Source of the DNA: UBA961 sp049426725
GTDB taxonomy: Bacteria > Bacteroidota > Ignavibacteria > Kapaibacteriales > UBA961
Direction of reading: 5' to 3'
Assembly (NCBI GenBank): GCA_049426725.1
Contig: JBMSYN010000016.1
Coordinates: 1-48,017, forward strand
Length of the DNA: 48,017 nucleotides
The notes below the pieces were generated by a model. That model saw only the letters and a program-made list of their open reading frames with translations. It was not told where the DNA came from and searched no databases. This document shows, in pieces, positions 1 to 9,266 of the stretch (the stretch's first letter is position 1; every line of letters starts with the position of its first letter). The position numbers and the translations under genes are program-made.

Positions 1-2405
1 TTATTGTACTTCGAGATATTCTGGAAGAAGATCGTATTCAACAAAATGTTACGGATAGACCACAATGGACATCCAAAGAAACAAATGTTCATTATGAAAA
101 ACCGGGATTAACTGACGAACAAAGAGAAAGTAAGCGAAAAAAAGAAAGAGAAATGGAAGAGTTGATTCGCAGATATAAGGACAGCACTGAAGTGGATGGC
201 TTATCTGTTGAAGAATTGAATATTCGAAACCTGCTTTTAAATTGTCTTCAATTCTTTAAAAATGAAGATAGTGCTGAAGCATTAGAATTCATAACAGTGA
301 AGAAAATGGATCCAGTTGACCTATATAAGAAAGGTAATGTATTGACTTCGCCTCTTGAGGTCATGAGTGTTTCCGCTAACGAAAAGAAGGTAGTACTCAG
401 ATTTCCAAAACAAGATTGTGATGTAAGAACATTTTCTACAGGATATGAACATGATAAAATCTCAGGCAAGGTTGTTAGCACAGAATATTGTGTGAACGAT
501 CTGCATGTAGAAATGAGACTAGAGAAAAAGGATATGTTGTCTACTTTTGAAAGTGCAATGAACGAGCAAGATGTTTCACTTTTACCAAAAGTATACTTAG
601 ATGTTGACGGATTTATAGATAAAGAAAGCAAGAAAGAAAATCTAAGGAAAATCCTTACAGAGTATGCTGATTGCAATTTTGGAGATACAAGATCTCTAAA
701 TTCAAATCCTTACATTGATCAGATTTTGCAAAAAAAAGAAACAAGGCTTTTTGCTGATTATGAAGTGGAAAAATCACAACTATCAGAACAAGCTACTGAA
801 TCTGAAAAATTGAATTTGATGGCGAAGTACTTGAAATCAAGTGTCATGGCAGTTCAGGGCCCAGGTGGTACAGGCAAGACATATTGCATTAAAAAACTTG
901 TTGTGGAAACATTGGTTGCCGAAATTATTGCCAAGAACCCTGAAGCAAAAATTGGTATCACAGCAAATAATCATGCAATTCTAAGTGAAATTGGAATGAA
1001 AATATTTGAGGAGTTGGACAATAAACAACTCTCAGCAAAAATTGTACAAAAACATGATGGAAATGTAGAAGATTATCTTGAACAAAAAACAACTCATCAA
1101 GTTGTTTATAAAAGAAATTCTAACTTTAAACCAACGGAAAAAGGTGCTCTACCGAATATTACAATTGGTACAACATTCTTCTTTGGCAAGAAAGAATATA
1201 AAGGATGGTTTGATTATATCATCATTGAAGAAGCAGGTCAAGTAACATTGGTTGATACATTGCTGGTATCTTCGGCGGTGAGATACTCCGAAACAGAACC
1301 TTGTGGACTCATCCTTGTTGGAGATCATAAGCAATTACTAAGTCCAATCAAAAGTACAAAGCATGATGGCGCAGAAATTAGCGGTCTTGAATACTTTGCA
1401 GATGCAGATGTTCTGCATGCTTCAAAAGGCGTATTCATTGAGAAAACTCGAAGAATGCATCCGGTGATAAGTAGTTTTGATTCTGAAATGTTCTATGAAG
1501 GAAAATTGTCAGGCATTGATGAAATGGAACATAGAACAATTGTTTCAGATAATATGGATGTAAAATGGAAAGGTTCAGGTATTGTGCATGTGCATGTTGA
1601 ACACAAGGAATCTCGATCCACAAAATCTGTGGAAGAAGTTGATGCTATTGAACATATTCTGAGAGAACTATTTGACCCCAAGAATAAGTATCGATATCAA
1701 TGGGAACATGGTTCAAAAGATTTAGAAATGGAAGATGTTTTGATAATATCACCATTCAATGATCAGAAACATCTTATAATAGACAGGCTGAAACAGATGG
1801 AAGATCAAGCTTTAGCAGGTAAAACTCATAATGGCGAAAGTGTTAAATCATTACTGTTAAGTTTACCTAAGAAAGCTCTAGGATTGGAAGAACTTATCAC
1901 GAAAGCTAATACAGAAAAAGAGAAAGTTATAAGGAAGATTGAAGCTTTTACTGAAAGGACAAGGACGACAACAAGAGAAAGTGCTGAACAAGAACTTCAG
2001 AATGTAAGTGATCAACTTGCTACATTGACACAAGAAGCACTTAAAGTTGATCGGCTTTTTAAAAAACTCAATGATGAATACAAACATTGTTTTTTCACAA
2101 GAATTGTACCCGGTACAGTTGATAAATATCAAGGAAGGGAAGCTCCGATCTGTTTATATACAACATGCTCAACGAGTGTTGAGGAAACTCCACGTGGACC
2201 AGAGTTCACATATTCTCGGAATCGATTCAATGTTGCAGTTGGAAGAGCGCAGGCACTCTTCATCATGGTTGGAAATGAACAAATTCTGAAGCCACGATGC
2301 AAGCGACCTGAGCATATCAAATTGGTAAATCCATATTGTCATTTTGGAAGAGTAGCTAGCAGAAAAGTATATGATTCACACAATGGAAGTATCAATGATA
2401 GATAA
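1..2405 (+). CDS. SF1 (DNA2/NAM7-like, COG1112-type) helicase, 5' partial
   Basis: An ATP-dependent superfamily-1 helicase. The frame is open from base 3 to the ATG at 153 with no stop, so the gene enters from outside the window and its true start is not visible. Counting from that ATG, I see Walker A GPGGTGKT (residues 236-243), the Walker B/motif II segment IIIEEAGQ (about 355-362), motif III VGDHKQL (388-394), a motif IV-like ISPFND (about 532), motif V GTVDKYQGREA (about 653) and motif VI NVAVGRAQ near the C terminus. The tail, with a late cysteine and LVNPYC-type ending, resembles helicases fused to TM0106-type RecB-like nucleases. About 100 charged, coiled-coil-like residues separate motifs IV and V, where relatives usually have a short link. 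It overlaps a HEPN gene, which suggests a two-gene nucleic-acid-targeting (defence-like) unit; that role is inferred. The helicase call is firm. Confidence 0.88.
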   Translation, partial: IVLRDILEEDRIQQNVTDRPQWTSKETNVHYEKPGLTDEQRESKRKKEREMEELIRRYKDSTEVDGLSVEELNIRNLLLNCLQFFKNEDSAEALEFITVKKMDPVDLYKKGNVLTSPLEVMSVSANEKKVVLRFPKQDCDVRTFSTGYEHDKISGKVVSTEYCVNDLHVEMRLEKKDMLSTFESAMNEQDVSLLPKVYLDVDGFIDKESKKENLRKILTEYADCNFGDTRSLNSNPYIDQILQKKETRLFADYEVEKSQLSEQATESEKLNLMAKYLKSSVMAVQGPGGTGKTYCIKKLVVETLVAEIIAKNPEAKIGITANNHAILSEIGMKIFEELDNKQLSAKIVQKHDGNVEDYLEQKTTHQVVYKRNSNFKPTEKGALPNITIGTTFFFGKKEYKGWFDYIIIEEAGQVTLVDTLLVSSAVRYSETEPCGLILVGDHKQLLSPIKSTKHDGAEISGLEYFADADVLHASKGVFIEKTRRMHPVISSFDSEMFYEGKLSGIDEMEHRTIVSDNMDVKWKGSGIVHVHVEHKESRSTKSVEEVDAIEHILRELFDPKNKYRYQWEHGSKDLEMEDVLIISPFNDQKHLIIDRLKQMEDQALAGKTHNGESVKSLLLSLPKKALGLEELITKANTEKEKVIRKIEAFTERTRTTTRESAEQELQNVSDQLATLTQEALKVDRLFKKLNDEYKHCFFTRIVPGTVDKYQGREAPICLYTTCSTSVEETPRGPEFTYSRNRFNVAVGRAQALFIMVGNEQILKPRCKRPEHIKLVNPYCHFGRVASRKVYDSHNGSINDR

Positions 2406-3045
2406 CTCGCATGATTTCTTTGTTGAAAAAGAACGAATCTTTGGCAAAGAAAATTACGAAGACAATGCTGTTCGCATGCATAGAGCGATTTCATGGCTTT
2501 ATGCATGTGAGCAACATGGACATGATGATCTTGGATTTCTCTCTGCCTGGATTGGCTTCAATGCATGCTATTCCAAACCAATCGAAAAGATTGGTGAACA
2601 TGAATATTTTCGTATTTCAAGTTTCATTGGCACATTGATCAAACATGATCGTGAAGATCTGATTGCCAGATATATCTTTCAAGAACAGCAAGACTTGGTG
2701 GAATCATTGATGAATAATCAATTTCTGTTCAAACATTTCTGGATATCGGTTCATGGTGATCAAGATGATGATTGGATGCTGGATTATGAACTTAGCAATC
2801 ATGAATATGCTGACAATAAGGAATATCGAAAAACACAAAATCTCTGTAGTGATATTCTACAAAGAATTTATGTTTTGCGAAATCAATTGATTCATGGTGG
2901 CGCAACATTTGAAAGCAGTTTCAATAGACAACAGATTCAAGATTGCAATGCATTTATGCATGGCTTCTTGATTATTGTCATCCATATCATGTTATCAAAT
3001 GCAAAATCTGATTGGGGGAAAATCAATTATCCACCAATCTTGTGA
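2395..3045 (+). CDS. HEPN-domain protein, putative RNase
   Basis: A 216-aa mostly helical protein. Residues 162-167 (RNQLIH, bases 2878-2895) form the Rx4H motif that is catalytic in HEPN ribonucleases, followed by GGAT. The flanking pattern (SAWIGFNACY upstream, DWG and a YPP end) fits a widespread bacterial HEPN family usually left as hypothetical. In-frame ATGs exist at 2371, 2383 and 2395. I chose 2395 because a GGAAG lies four bases before it and the overlap with the helicase is then only 11 nt, typical of translational coupling; 2371 would add eight residues. No signal peptide or membrane segment is seen, so it should be cytoplasmic. With the helicase it may act as a toxin or effector nuclease; the domain is well supported, the role is inferred. 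It converges on the M15 peptidase gene with an 18-bp gap. Confidence 0.8.
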   Translation: MIDNSHDFFVEKERIFGKENYEDNAVRMHRAISWLYACEQHGHDDLGFLSAWIGFNACYSKPIEKIGEHEYFRISSFIGTLIKHDREDLIARYIFQEQQDLVESLMNNQFLFKHFWISVHGDQDDDWMLDYELSNHEYADNKEYRKTQNLCSDILQRIYVLRNQLIHGGATFESSFNRQQIQDCNAFMHGFLIIVIHIMLSNAKSDWGKINYPPIL

Positions 3046-3063
3046 AGATCATGATGAATAATA

Positions 3064-3825
3064 TCAACCCCACACAAGTTCCGGTCTGAATTCAAAATGC
3101 ATGGTGTCAAAATGATACCATTTTCCTCCCCAGATGAATCCATGTTTTTCAAAGATGTCAACAATCCCTTGTGGAATGACATTGCGATAGGTGAGAATTT
3201 TATTTTCATCCGTACAATCACAGACCCATTGCCAATAATGTGAATGTGATGTATTGATATCCATCGTGATTCCGAAGCTGTGAAAACTAAGTCTTTTGGT
3301 TCCTGCGATATTTCTCCAATTGAATGTACCGCCGATATTCGTCACATATTTTTTCCATTCCGGATGCTCATCCAATTCTTTAGAAACTTCCATCACGCGT
3401 TTGTGAATATCATTCACAGTAGAAATGCGAATGATTTGTCGTGCATTTTTTGGACACCACACAACATTTGTCAAATTTTTAGACACCGCACTTTTTGAAC
3501 TCCCATATATCGCTTTGAATAAACCTTCATGTCTGATTCTTCCCGGATCAAAATATCGCGCAATTGGTGCGCTCAATGATCCACGCTGATAGGCATAGGT
3601 GAACATGTCTTGAATATCAGGATTATCCAATAATTCTTGTGGACTTTTTGTTTTTCCATCATCATAAATGAATGATTCACCATTCTTGCAATACACTCTG
3701 TTTTGTTCATATTTCACGATTTGTGGATAATATTTCATGAGCTTGCGAACGGGTTCCGGAACCTGGGCCTGTATGGTTATGCAAAAGACATACATCGATA
3801 ATATGAACAAGAGAAATGATTTCAT
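3064..3825 (-). CDS. M15 family (VanY-like) zinc peptidase
   Basis: A predicted secreted or periplasmic peptidase of the D-Ala-D-Ala carboxypeptidase/endolysin M15 group, which cleaves peptidoglycan stem or cross-bridge peptides. Residues 180-190 (SFHSFGITMDI) give the SxHxxGxAxD signature with zinc ligands H182 and D189, and H243 in MHFEF supplies the third ligand. An uncleaved leader (MKSFLLFILSMYVF, ending near Ala20-Gln21) marks it as exported. The start is the ATG at 3825 because the signal peptide begins there; a start at 3855 would put ten unrelated residues before it. It lies 49 bp downstream of the YARHG lipoprotein gene on the same strand and could share its transcript. Length (253 aa) is normal for the family. 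The exact substrate cannot be read from the sequence. Confidence 0.85.
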   Translation of the reverse strand: MKSFLLFILSMYVFCITIQAQVPEPVRKLMKYYPQIVKYEQNRVYCKNGESFIYDDGKTKSPQELLDNPDIQDMFTYAYQRGSLSAPIARYFDPGRIRHEGLFKAIYGSSKSAVSKNLTNVVWCPKNARQIIRISTVNDIHKRVMEVSKELDEHPEWKKYVTNIGGTFNWRNIAGTKRLSFHSFGITMDINTSHSHYWQWVCDCTDENKILTYRNVIPQGIVDIFEKHGFIWGGKWYHFDTMHFEFRPELVWG

Positions 3826-3874
3826 TTTACACTGTGATGGGTGAATAATACTCAATGGTGATGTAGAGACTCAA

Positions 3875-4402
3875 TCATAAGTCTTCAAATTGCTTGATGA
3901 GTTTGATATTTGTCTTTTCTATTGGTGAAAGCAGATGTGATACATCATTTAATCGTGGATTATACCAGGGCTTTTTGATGAAATGATTGTATAAATCATC
4001 TCGCTTGAAAATATATCCATGTCTTGCGAAGATCTCATTTCTCATCAGCAATAAATCTTGCTTGGACAAATAGCGCAATTCATTGGCGGTCAACATTTGC
4101 GAGGAAGCATGCGGATAATCACCCTGAAGATTTCTTCCTCCTGTATTTCTATTCACACTCGAAGGAGGAATATATTCATCGGTGGATGTTGATGGAATGC
4201 CACCTTGATTCAATTGATCTTCTTGTTGTTTAAGTTGAGCTTCTCTTTCTTCTAATTCCTTTTCTTTTCTAGTCAATTCATCAGAACGATCAAGCGTTGA
4301 TTCATATTTCTTTAAATCAATACTTTCTTGTTGCTCTGTTTCTGGTTTTGAGCAAGAAAACAACAATATCCCACCCATCAAACATGCGTATATCAATCGC
4401 AT
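3875..4402 (-). CDS. YARHG-domain lipoprotein
   Basis: A 175-aa predicted lipoprotein. The leader ends in LLFSC, a lipobox-type site, so the mature protein should begin at this cysteine. A charged, Gln/Glu-rich coiled-coil-like stretch follows (about residues 40-65). The C-terminal 75 residues form a YARHG domain: LRNEIF-type helix (here LLMRNEIFARHGY), then F, a YNHF and the WYNP motif. YARHG is an extracellular domain of unknown function, common in Bacteroidota envelope proteins. The start at 4402 is supported by GAGG five bases upstream; an upstream ATG at 4432 would spoil the signal peptide. It is the first gene of a likely pair with the M15 peptidase, suggesting a cell-wall or envelope role (inference). 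Confidence 0.85.
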   Translation of the reverse strand: MRLIYACLMGGILLFSCSKPETEQQESIDLKKYESTLDRSDELTRKEKELEEREAQLKQQEDQLNQGGIPSTSTDEYIPPSSVNRNTGGRNLQGDYPHASSQMLTANELRYLSKQDLLLMRNEIFARHGYIFKRDDLYNHFIKKPWYNPRLNDVSHLLSPIEKTNIKLIKQFEDL

Positions 4403-4432
4403 AAACACCTCACAAATAATTACTATTCCCAT

Positions 4433-4450
4433 GAATGCAATATGGCATTC
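4433..4450 (-). other. small hairpin between two minus-strand genes
   Basis: Perfect six-base inverted repeat (GAATGC / GCATTC) with a six-base loop, in the 68-bp gap after the IgGFc-like gene and before the YARHG gene. There is no U-tract, so it is not a standard terminator. It may be a weak processing or regulatory stem, or chance. Confidence 0.25.
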
Positions 4451-4470
4451 CCTTAGCCGAAAATAGAAAA

Positions 4471-7400
4471 TTACTTGTTAATCAGTATCGGAATTGTTGT
4501 GATTCCTTCGGGCAATGACAATTCCATGATCCACAAGCCCGATGAATATTCATGTGTGGGGAATGAAATTGCATAGATGCCTGACATCATGTATTGTTCA
4601 TGCAATACGATGGCATCATGTGGGTTGAAAGCATTTCGGATGCGTATGCTGACATGACCATGTTGTTTTAATCCAATCTCAATTGTGCCGCGATCTTGTA
4701 GCGGATGAGGATATGGTCCTGCAATCAAACCAGGTACGCTGACTATTTCACTGCGGAGCATCACATCGCATGATGTATTGGTTTTACCGGTCAATTGCAT
4801 GCCAATACCCGAAAGAGGAATCAATTTCTCGGAGCAAGCAAAATATAATCCAAGCGTATCACGTTCCATTGTATCAACATCATCTGCTGCAATAAGTGGA
4901 TGATAACATATAGCAAGAGTTTTCTTTTCACCCGATGCAATGCTGAATGGCAATTGTGAAACCGGGACGCTGAATGCAAGATTAATTGCCATATATATTT
5001 GTTTGAAGGAAATCGGATAGCGACCTGTATTTTCAATCATGATTGAATCACATCTGCTTGTGCCAAGCGAGGTAGTATCAAATGCAATTGAAGAAATTGG
5101 TTTTCCTTTAAGATCTGTAACAGCGATTGTCAAACCGGGAACGGAATCAGACAATATTTTTCTATTTCCCGCTTTGTCTGTGATGAGCAAAGTATATTTC
5201 GCATCTTGAAATTGATCTATGATGGAAATATTCACTGTTGCTTTATCGCCATTTCTTTGAATGTCTGTTTTCACATTGATCGTTTGTGATTCAATGATCA
5301 TAACACTATCCAAGCCGGAATCAATCAGAGTTTCATCGCTTATGGTGAATGTAACCGGAAGTCCACAATCACTTTTGTTTGTTGTGATGACAGGTGGAGT
5401 GAGGTCGGCATTTGTTGTGACAAGCAAGTTCACCACATGTCGAGATGCGCATGCATTTTCCAGAATAATTTTTGCAGAATTCTGTCCGATGGAATCTCCG
5501 ATTGCACAAACCGAAACATCAGTTGAACCACCGGGTGGAATTGTTATTGGAACCGGAGTATTGAGTCGAACCTTTACAGGACCCGCATCTTCAATCCGAA
5601 TTCCATTGATTGTTTGCGGAAAACTGCCATCATTCGTGATGGTGATTGGAAAGCAAAATTCTCTTTTTATCGGACCATCCTTTCGAATTGCAACAGGTAT
5701 TGAATCGCCTTTTACGAATACGGTAAATCCCGGAATATCAAATTTCTTTTTTGTTGTATAGCCGGCAGAATCTTTTGCAATAAGGAAAAATGATCCATCT
5801 TTGAAAGTATCAATCAACTCAGCATTGAATGCAACAGAATCTCGTAAGCCTGTGAAAGGATCGATGGTAATATTCACATTTTCTGATGTTTCCGTTGTGA
5901 TTGTTTTGATGCGAGAATCACTTGCGGAGGAGTCGAATACTTTTCCCAAAAGTTTATAGCATTCTTGTTGGGAAGTCACATTTGGTGGACGATAGTCAAA
6001 CAATGTGAAACTCATTCCACCGATATATCCGTATGAATTCGCCGGACCATATCCGTACACATAAATTCCAATAGGTTCAGGAGCCGAGATATTGTGTACG
6101 CCATCTGTTACGGGAATTGTTGCATAGAAGAATCGCGTGCCACCTATGCGAGAAAATTGAGATTGCGAGACAGTCGCACCGTCAAGCACGACTTTATCAA
6201 TCACGGTTTCAGGAGCAACGACATTCACATATTGAAAATTATATACTTTCACGCGTTCAAAGTTCGAATTCAATTGCACTGCTTGAGCGCTGATGAAACG
6301 ATATGAAGGCAGGAATTGCTCATAGGGAGGAATCATCATCATGAATGGGTCACTATTTGCAAGGCCTGTATTTCCGGTGGAAGATGTTTTTTTGTATTGA
6401 GCAACCATGAATGGTTTATCGCTATACACTTCTGATGCTTTTGTGAGCCGTCCGGTGAAGTATTGTCCGGCATTGAGTGTGGCAACGCGAATTGAATCCA
6501 CAAAAATCGGAGTGCTATCCATGGCGGCAAGAACGCGATACACATCCCAACCAATTGGTGAAGCATCTTGGGGCAGAGGATAGGGAGTAAGAAATGCACT
6601 TTTGCCATAATTAGTTGTTGGCACCATTTGTTCGACGATGCAATCCCGAGAATTCAAATCAAATCCGGCGTCAACAGGGATGCGCGCACGTTGATGTCCG
6701 GCGAATACAGCAATAGGTTTATCAGAACTAATGCTTGTGCCCGTCAAATCATAATTCGCGGAAGTTGAAGGTAAAGCTTGCACGAGATAGACATCTCCGG
6801 CATTCAATACAACGGGATTTGGATTTCTTCCTGAGAAAAGCAAAGGAGCTGTAGGATTAAATGTAATCCGTGTATTGTTTTCAACAGCGACAACCGCGAA
6901 TTGCGAAGGCGTGCTACCGACGGACAATCGGCCGGTTCTGTCATCAATGATATTATCGGAGGGATATGACATGACATAATAATCTCTTTCGAGGGCGGGT
7001 CTGGGCAAAACCAGAAAAGCATCGCTGGTTGTCCATGCTTGATTCAAGGCATAGACCATTACATCATTATCAGTTTCAACCTTGAATGATTGCACTGCTC
7101 TCTTTTCCGCTTGACCTCCATCCGGCAATAATTCGCTTCCTGAATTCACACCCACCAATTCGAAGCCATCCCACATCACACTGAATGAATAAATTTGTGA
7201 TGGATTTGTGATTGTGAAATTGCGGACATATTGTCTATTGAAGATATCCCTATAAGTGATCTTTCCAGTAGTTGGAACCTCGGCCGCAACAAAGATGTAG
7301 AGTGAGTCTGAGCGCCTTTCTTGATCATCTTGGGAGCCGGGAAATGACCCAACACCCCGATGGATATTCGGAATGAATGTCAGCCAAAACTCTTTTCCTT

Positions 7401-7488
7401 TACTTGTACCACCCACTTGAGCCAATAGTGGCGTGAGGGTGAACACACAAAAGAATGCGAGTAAATATCGAAGAATGAAGCGCGGCAT
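4471..7488 (-). CDS. IgGFc-binding-like secreted protein with T9SS sorting domain
   Basis: A 1005-aa extracellular protein. The leader is MPRFILRYLLAFFCVF... with predicted cleavage after Ala-Gln near residue 24. The mature N terminus carries GKEFWLTF followed by several hundred residues with repeated short motifs (AVFAGHQRA, PLPQDASPIG, SFTLF), which match the bacterial IgGFc-binding N-terminal domain. The middle holds beta-rich Ig-like segments (about residues 510-900). The last 75 residues (EIGLKQHGHVSIRI..., SGLWIMEL, a short basic end) are a type A T9SS sorting tail, so it should be secreted and anchored or released by T9SS. The start is the ATG at 7488, which places the signal peptide correctly and avoids overlap with the divergent gene. 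Ligand and function are unknown; adhesion is the simplest guess. Confidence 0.85.
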   Translation of the reverse strand: MPRFILRYLLAFFCVFTLTPLLAQVGGTSKGKEFWLTFIPNIHRGVGSFPGSQDDQERRSDSLYIFVAAEVPTTGKITYRDIFNRQYVRNFTITNPSQIYSFSVMWDGFELVGVNSGSELLPDGGQAEKRAVQSFKVETDNDVMVYALNQAWTTSDAFLVLPRPALERDYYVMSYPSDNIIDDRTGRLSVGSTPSQFAVVAVENNTRITFNPTAPLLFSGRNPNPVVLNAGDVYLVQALPSTSANYDLTGTSISSDKPIAVFAGHQRARIPVDAGFDLNSRDCIVEQMVPTTNYGKSAFLTPYPLPQDASPIGWDVYRVLAAMDSTPIFVDSIRVATLNAGQYFTGRLTKASEVYSDKPFMVAQYKKTSSTGNTGLANSDPFMMMIPPYEQFLPSYRFISAQAVQLNSNFERVKVYNFQYVNVVAPETVIDKVVLDGATVSQSQFSRIGGTRFFYATIPVTDGVHNISAPEPIGIYVYGYGPANSYGYIGGMSFTLFDYRPPNVTSQQECYKLLGKVFDSSASDSRIKTITTETSENVNITIDPFTGLRDSVAFNAELIDTFKDGSFFLIAKDSAGYTTKKKFDIPGFTVFVKGDSIPVAIRKDGPIKREFCFPITITNDGSFPQTINGIRIEDAGPVKVRLNTPVPITIPPGGSTDVSVCAIGDSIGQNSAKIILENACASRHVVNLLVTTNADLTPPVITTNKSDCGLPVTFTISDETLIDSGLDSVMIIESQTINVKTDIQRNGDKATVNISIIDQFQDAKYTLLITDKAGNRKILSDSVPGLTIAVTDLKGKPISSIAFDTTSLGTSRCDSIMIENTGRYPISFKQIYMAINLAFSVPVSQLPFSIASGEKKTLAICYHPLIAADDVDTMERDTLGLYFACSEKLIPLSGIGMQLTGKTNTSCDVMLRSEIVSVPGLIAGPYPHPLQDRGTIEIGLKQHGHVSIRIRNAFNPHDAIVLHEQYMMSGIYAISFPTHEYSSGLWIMELSLPEGITTIPILINK

Positions 7489-7520
7489 GTTGAATTTGAT
7501 CAATTTTGCGTAAAGTTTGT

Positions 7521-7533
7521 CACTCAAAGAGTG
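7521..7533. promoter_or_regulatory. dyad in divergent promoter region
   Basis: CACTC-AAA-GAGTG, a perfect inverted repeat with a three-base centre, lies in the 98-bp gap between two divergent envelope genes (IgGFc-like and Omp85-like). Its symmetry and position suit an operator, but the arms are short and chance cannot be excluded. Confidence 0.25.
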
Positions 7534-7586
7534 CTATTCGTCACATCCAAAACAATTTAACGGAATTCCACCCAAATCAGTCTTTT

Positions 7587-9182
7587 ATGTACCGAGTAAA
7601 GAACAAATATTCCACTTTTTTCATTCCGTTTGCCCTGCTTATCATGTTCATGCAGCCATTGATGGCTGATATGGTCATTGACAGCATCATCATTGAACAG
7701 ACGAAGTCAAACCAAGCAATCCTTGATTCTTGGCGACAAGCCATTGTGGACAATATTAGCCAAGATGATATCATACACATTTCCGGATTGGAAATTGGCA
7801 TGGAGGCCGGTGAATTCGAATGGCGGAAAGCCGAAGAAGCATTGCGGGCATCGAGATTATTTCGGAATATTCGCATAGAGATAGACACATTGGATGCTCG
7901 AAATGTTACGGTGTACATCATTCACGAATTGGCTTTGCCTGAGGAAGGGCCAAGCCTGAGCGCTGAGGTCGGTGGATCCATAGCTTCACTCGGAGGAGTA
8001 TTTTCCACAAAAAATCTTTCCGGTTCATTGATAGATCTTCAAGCCCATGCACTCAATAGAACAGAGCATGGGATCGGACCCGCATTGAATCTAACCGGAA
8101 CATGGAATAATGCCATGCAGTCACGAGTATCCATTGGTTTTGGATTTCACTATCATCGGTTTACACAAGGTTTGCGTGCAAATGCAAGCATTGCGCCACA
8201 TCCCATGGGTGGACTTTTTTTCGGGGCATCATTGCAATCTCAAGAAGGCATCGATTTTTTGTTTGAAAATGCCACAACACAAAGGATATCGCAGAATCAA
8301 CAAGAATATTCAGTCTGGGGTGGCTGGCTTTTGCCAAGAAAAGACAATCTCTATTTCACCGTGAAAGCCACCATCAATGAAGCCGAGCGAGGATTGCCCA
8401 AGACAATTCAGGCATTTGACAATACTCGATCCTTGCTTTTGGGATTTGGATCGCTTGCAGATAGAACACGCATCAGCAATGGCGAAGAAATACCCATTGG
8501 AGCATGGGGAACCGCCGTTTTAGGAAGAATAATGCCATTTTCTCAGAGAGGAGTTGAGTCATATTATTATGTAGGGGGCGAAGTTGAGCAAAGCGAATTG
8601 ACATTGAACAATAGATTATACTTGAGAGGAAGAATCTCTGCCGGGACAGGCTTACTTCAAGGAAGTGCTTTGAACACAGCATTTCTGGCTAATGTCCAAA
8701 CGCAATACATGGTATCCAAAGACGCATTTTTGGCATTGAATGTTCACACAAATGCAACATGGAATTGGAATGATTTTAGACAAATCATCCTCGATAATAG
8801 TACCGGAGTGCGAGGAATCCCCATTAATTCGATCATTGGAAACAATCGAATGATCGCGAATGTTATAGCTGTAAAGGATTTGTTTCCATTATTTCTTGGC
8901 ATGCGATTGGGCATCACGGCATTTGCTGATATCGGATCTGTATGGAACAGAGGTATGTTGATTTCCAACACTTCATGGAATTCTTCCATAGGTGGTGGCA
9001 TAATCATTCTGGCTGAAGGGAGATCTCTGCAAGTTGGCAAACCATTATTGAGAATTGAATATGCGCATGTGCTTCAAGGAGGTAATGGAATTGTTCTTGC
9101 AACTGATTATCCATTTACATTGTTCACAACACATCAATATTCTGCTCCAACGATTATTGGCAAAGAAATAGATATTGAATAA
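7587..9182 (+). CDS. Omp85/BamA-like outer-membrane beta-barrel protein with a POTRA-like domain
   Basis: A 531-aa exported protein. The signal peptide (MYRVKNKYSTFF..., ending in LMA) is followed by a roughly 90-residue alpha/beta segment beginning VIDSIIIEQ that resembles one POTRA domain: a helix with EWRKAEEALRASRLF, then a strand with VTVYIIHE. The rest is a run of short amphipathic strands rich in Gly, Asn and aromatic residues, as in a 16-strand barrel of the BamA/TamA/surface-antigen family. The annotated start is the ATG at 7587; the longer frame from 7506 would begin inside the divergent promoter and add a non-signal extension. Only one POTRA is seen, so it is more likely an accessory Omp85 or patatin-type barrel than BamA itself. 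The C terminus does not end in Phe. Confidence 0.65.
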   Translation: MYRVKNKYSTFFIPFALLIMFMQPLMADMVIDSIIIEQTKSNQAILDSWRQAIVDNISQDDIIHISGLEIGMEAGEFEWRKAEEALRASRLFRNIRIEIDTLDARNVTVYIIHELALPEEGPSLSAEVGGSIASLGGVFSTKNLSGSLIDLQAHALNRTEHGIGPALNLTGTWNNAMQSRVSIGFGFHYHRFTQGLRANASIAPHPMGGLFFGASLQSQEGIDFLFENATTQRISQNQQEYSVWGGWLLPRKDNLYFTVKATINEAERGLPKTIQAFDNTRSLLLGFGSLADRTRISNGEEIPIGAWGTAVLGRIMPFSQRGVESYYYVGGEVEQSELTLNNRLYLRGRISAGTGLLQGSALNTAFLANVQTQYMVSKDAFLALNVHTNATWNWNDFRQIILDNSTGVRGIPINSIIGNNRMIANVIAVKDLFPLFLGMRLGITAFADIGSVWNRGMLISNTSWNSSIGGGIIILAEGRSLQVGKPLLRIEYAHVLQGGNGIVLATDYPFTLFTTHQYSAPTIIGKEIDIE

Positions 9183-9266
9183 TCGAAATTCAATCAACCA
9201 TCATAGAGATTATTGTCTTTATTTTTGCAAAGAGTGAATATCAATCTCCATGCACCGTTTCATACT

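Noticed and set aside
5261..5761. 166-aa plus-strand open frame opposite the IgGFc-like gene
   Set aside because: It lies wholly inside the long minus-strand gene, has no recognisable domain or RBS and is a shadow frame; similar shadows inside the other long genes were also dropped.
7506..7586. Upstream start for the Omp85-like protein
   Set aside because: It would overlap the divergent gene's longest frame and precede the clear signal peptide that starts at 7587.
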